Assembly (NCBI GenBank): GCA_023395695.1
Contig: JAEWYJ010000063.1
Coordinates: forward strand, 1 to 7,140
Direction: 5' to 3'
Origin: Bacillota bacterium
GTDB taxonomy: Bacteria; Bacillota; Clostridia; Oscillospirales; Ruminococcaceae
DNA: 7,140 nt
Shown: piece after piece, positions 5,759-7,140 of the stretch
Position numbering within the stretch: position 1 is the first letter of the stretch
Layout of the letters: each line of letters starts with the position of its first letter
The notes under the pieces: model-generated
Database searches by the model: none
The model's input: only the letters and a program-made list of their open reading frames with translations
What the model was told of the DNA's origin: nothing
Translations under genes and position numbers: made by a program

Positions 5759-7117
5759 TTAAAGTGTTGCTGCTTTAATATACAGCGCGCATTCAATGCG
5801 CTTTTTTTCGGTTTCGCAAGACATTTTATGTGGTTTTAGGATATCGCCATTATAGATCATGCCGTTGGCGTTGCAGCCGCCGCTGCAATAAAACTTTGCC
5901 CAACAGTCGCGGCACTCTTCCTTACCGTAGACGGTGGATTTTGCAAACCGCTCCTTTAGCGCGGCGTCTATTGAAAGGTCGAACACGCTGCCCATTTTCC
6001 ACTCTTCGTGCCCTACAAACTGATGGCATGGGTAGACGTCGCCGTCCGGCGTTACGGCCACATACTCGTTTCCGCAGCCGCAGCCGCGCAGGCGCTTGAT
6101 GGCACATGGGCCCTGGTCGAGATCAATCATAAAGTGGAAAAAATTAAACCACTTATTTTCGCCGTTTTCACGCTTTATCATCTCCTCTGCCAGCTTATCA
6201 TACTCTGCATAAATAGCTGGCAGCTCTTGTTCGGTAATGGCGTAAGGCATATTATCCTCGGCAACCACCGGTTCTACCGATATCTGGTCAAATCCCAGTT
6301 CGCTTAAGTACAGCACGTCCTCGACAAAGTCGAGGTTATATTTGGTGAAGGTACCGCGCACATAATAGGGCTTGTCCCCTCTTGCGGCCACCATTTTCTG
6401 AAACTTTGGCACAATCGCATCATAACAGCTTGAACCGTCCACACGCTTGCGCACCCGGTCATTGACGCCGGGGCGGCCATCCAGAGACAGCACAACGTTG
6501 GACATTTCCCGATTGATAAACTCAATCTTGTCATCGGTCAGCAAAAGGCCGTTTGTGGTAATTGTGAAGCGGAATAACTTGTTGTAGGCTTTTTCCTTGG
6601 ATCGGGCGTATTCGACAATTTCTTTAACCACATTAAAATTCATCAGCGGTTCCCCGCCGAAGAAATCAAGCTCAAGGTTTCTCCGTCCCTGTGAGTGGTA
6701 CAACAGATAGTCTATGGCCTTTTTACCCACCTCGGCACTCATAAGCTTTCGGCCGCCCTGATAATCGCCGGTAGAGGCAAAGCAGTATTCGCACCGCATA
6801 TTGCAGTCATGCGCGATGTGCAAGCACATGGCCTTTACAGGGGAAAGTGCCGTCAGGCTCTGGTATTTTTCGTATTCGTCCACGCTTAAAAGCTCTCCGG
6901 CCTGATAAAGCGCAAACAGCTCGGCGTAGGTTTCGGTAATTTCCTGTTCGGAAAAGTTATTTAAAAACTTGTCCAGCAGCGGCTGCGGACACTTTTCCGT
7001 CATGGGGGCCGACAGCATGCCTGCCATGTCGTAGCCCAGCATATCCATGAGATGGATTGCGCCGCTGTTGACGTCCATAACGATATAATAGCCACCCTGT
7101 ATGTAGCGATGGAGCAT
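5759..7117 (-). CDS. scfB: Radical SAM/SPASM SCIFF peptide maturase
   Basis: This 452-residue enzyme belongs to the radical SAM maturases that form Cys-to-backbone thioether (sactionine-type) crosslinks in SCIFF peptides (six cysteines in about 45 residues), a ribosomal peptide class widespread in Clostridia. An N-terminal precursor-recognition-like region with YYIVMDVNSGAIHLMD (10-25) is typical of this family. The radical SAM domain follows, with its 4Fe-4S ligands C105, C109 and C112 (CNMRCEYC) and the GGEP motif at 154-157. The SPASM region binds auxiliary clusters through C338, C346, C348, C364, C402, C405, C411, C415, C434 and C443. The ATG at 7117 is preferred because AGGA (7132-7129) lies 11 bases upstream and family proteins, as recalled, begin with a Met-aliphatic-His start; an ATG at 7129 adds four residues and is possible. 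The precursor gene scfA normally lies just upstream, which here means beyond the right edge. The final product's role in the cell is not established. Confidence 0.93.
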   Translation of the reverse strand: MLHRYIQGGYYIVMDVNSGAIHLMDMLGYDMAGMLSAPMTEKCPQPLLDKFLNNFSEQEITETYAELFALYQAGELLSVDEYEKYQSLTALSPVKAMCLHIAHDCNMRCEYCFASTGDYQGGRKLMSAEVGKKAIDYLLYHSQGRRNLELDFFGGEPLMNFNVVKEIVEYARSKEKAYNKLFRFTITTNGLLLTDDKIEFINREMSNVVLSLDGRPGVNDRVRKRVDGSSCYDAIVPKFQKMVAARGDKPYYVRGTFTKYNLDFVEDVLYLSELGFDQISVEPVVAEDNMPYAITEQELPAIYAEYDKLAEEMIKRENGENKWFNFFHFMIDLDQGPCAIKRLRGCGCGNEYVAVTPDGDVYPCHQFVGHEEWKMGSVFDLSIDAALKERFAKSTVYGKEECRDCWAKFYCSGGCNANGMIYNGDILKPHKMSCETEKKRIECALYIKAATL

Positions 7118-7140
7118 TCTTGTATTCATCCTAACTTATC

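Overview
The window reads as chromosomal DNA of a spore-forming member of the Clostridia, probably near the Oscillospiraceae/Ruminococcaceae. The evidence is a CwlD-type spore-cortex amidase, a SpoIIM-like sporulation membrane protein, a maturase for SCIFF peptides (a ribosomal peptide family almost confined to Clostridia), purine-rich Shine-Dalgarno sites, and tRNA genes that all encode their CCA ends. Species cannot be named from this sequence alone.

Layout. Bases 1-109 hold no supported gene. A perfect-consensus vegetative promoter (110-138) drives a four-tRNA operon, Asp(GTC), Phe(GAA), Gly(GCC) and Cys(GCA) (208-612), which closes with a strong intrinsic terminator (632-669). A second sigma-A-type promoter (742-770) precedes cwlD (838-1575) and radA (1559-2929), which overlap by 17 bases. 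A 291-base gap follows. It carries a perfect 20-base inverted repeat (3155-3200) immediately before a tyrosine recombinase of the XerC/XerD type (3221-4246).

The right half is on the minus strand and is read from the right edge inward: SCIFF maturase (5759-7117), proC (4935-5735) and a spoIIM-like gene (4235-4858). The 3' ends of the recombinase and spoIIM overlap tail to tail by 12 bases.

How the parts relate. CwlD and SpoIIM both act in sporulation (cortex muramic-lactam formation; engulfment peptidoglycan remodelling). RadA acts in recombination and branch migration, ProC makes proline, and the maturase installs thioether crosslinks in a small Cys-rich peptide whose gene is expected just past base 7140. 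A recombinase next to spoIIM recalls the spoIIM-xerD neighbourhood of Bacillus, but here the two genes converge.

The two most interesting signals are regulatory or architectural. First, a terminator-like hairpin abuts the spoIIM start codon and contains its Shine-Dalgarno site, and a sigma-E-like promoter would start transcription inside that hairpin and so bypass it. Second, the long perfect inverted repeat beside the recombinase gene could be a recombination site, an operator or an RNA structure. No CRISPR array, insertion sequence, prophage or recognisable novel defence system is visible.
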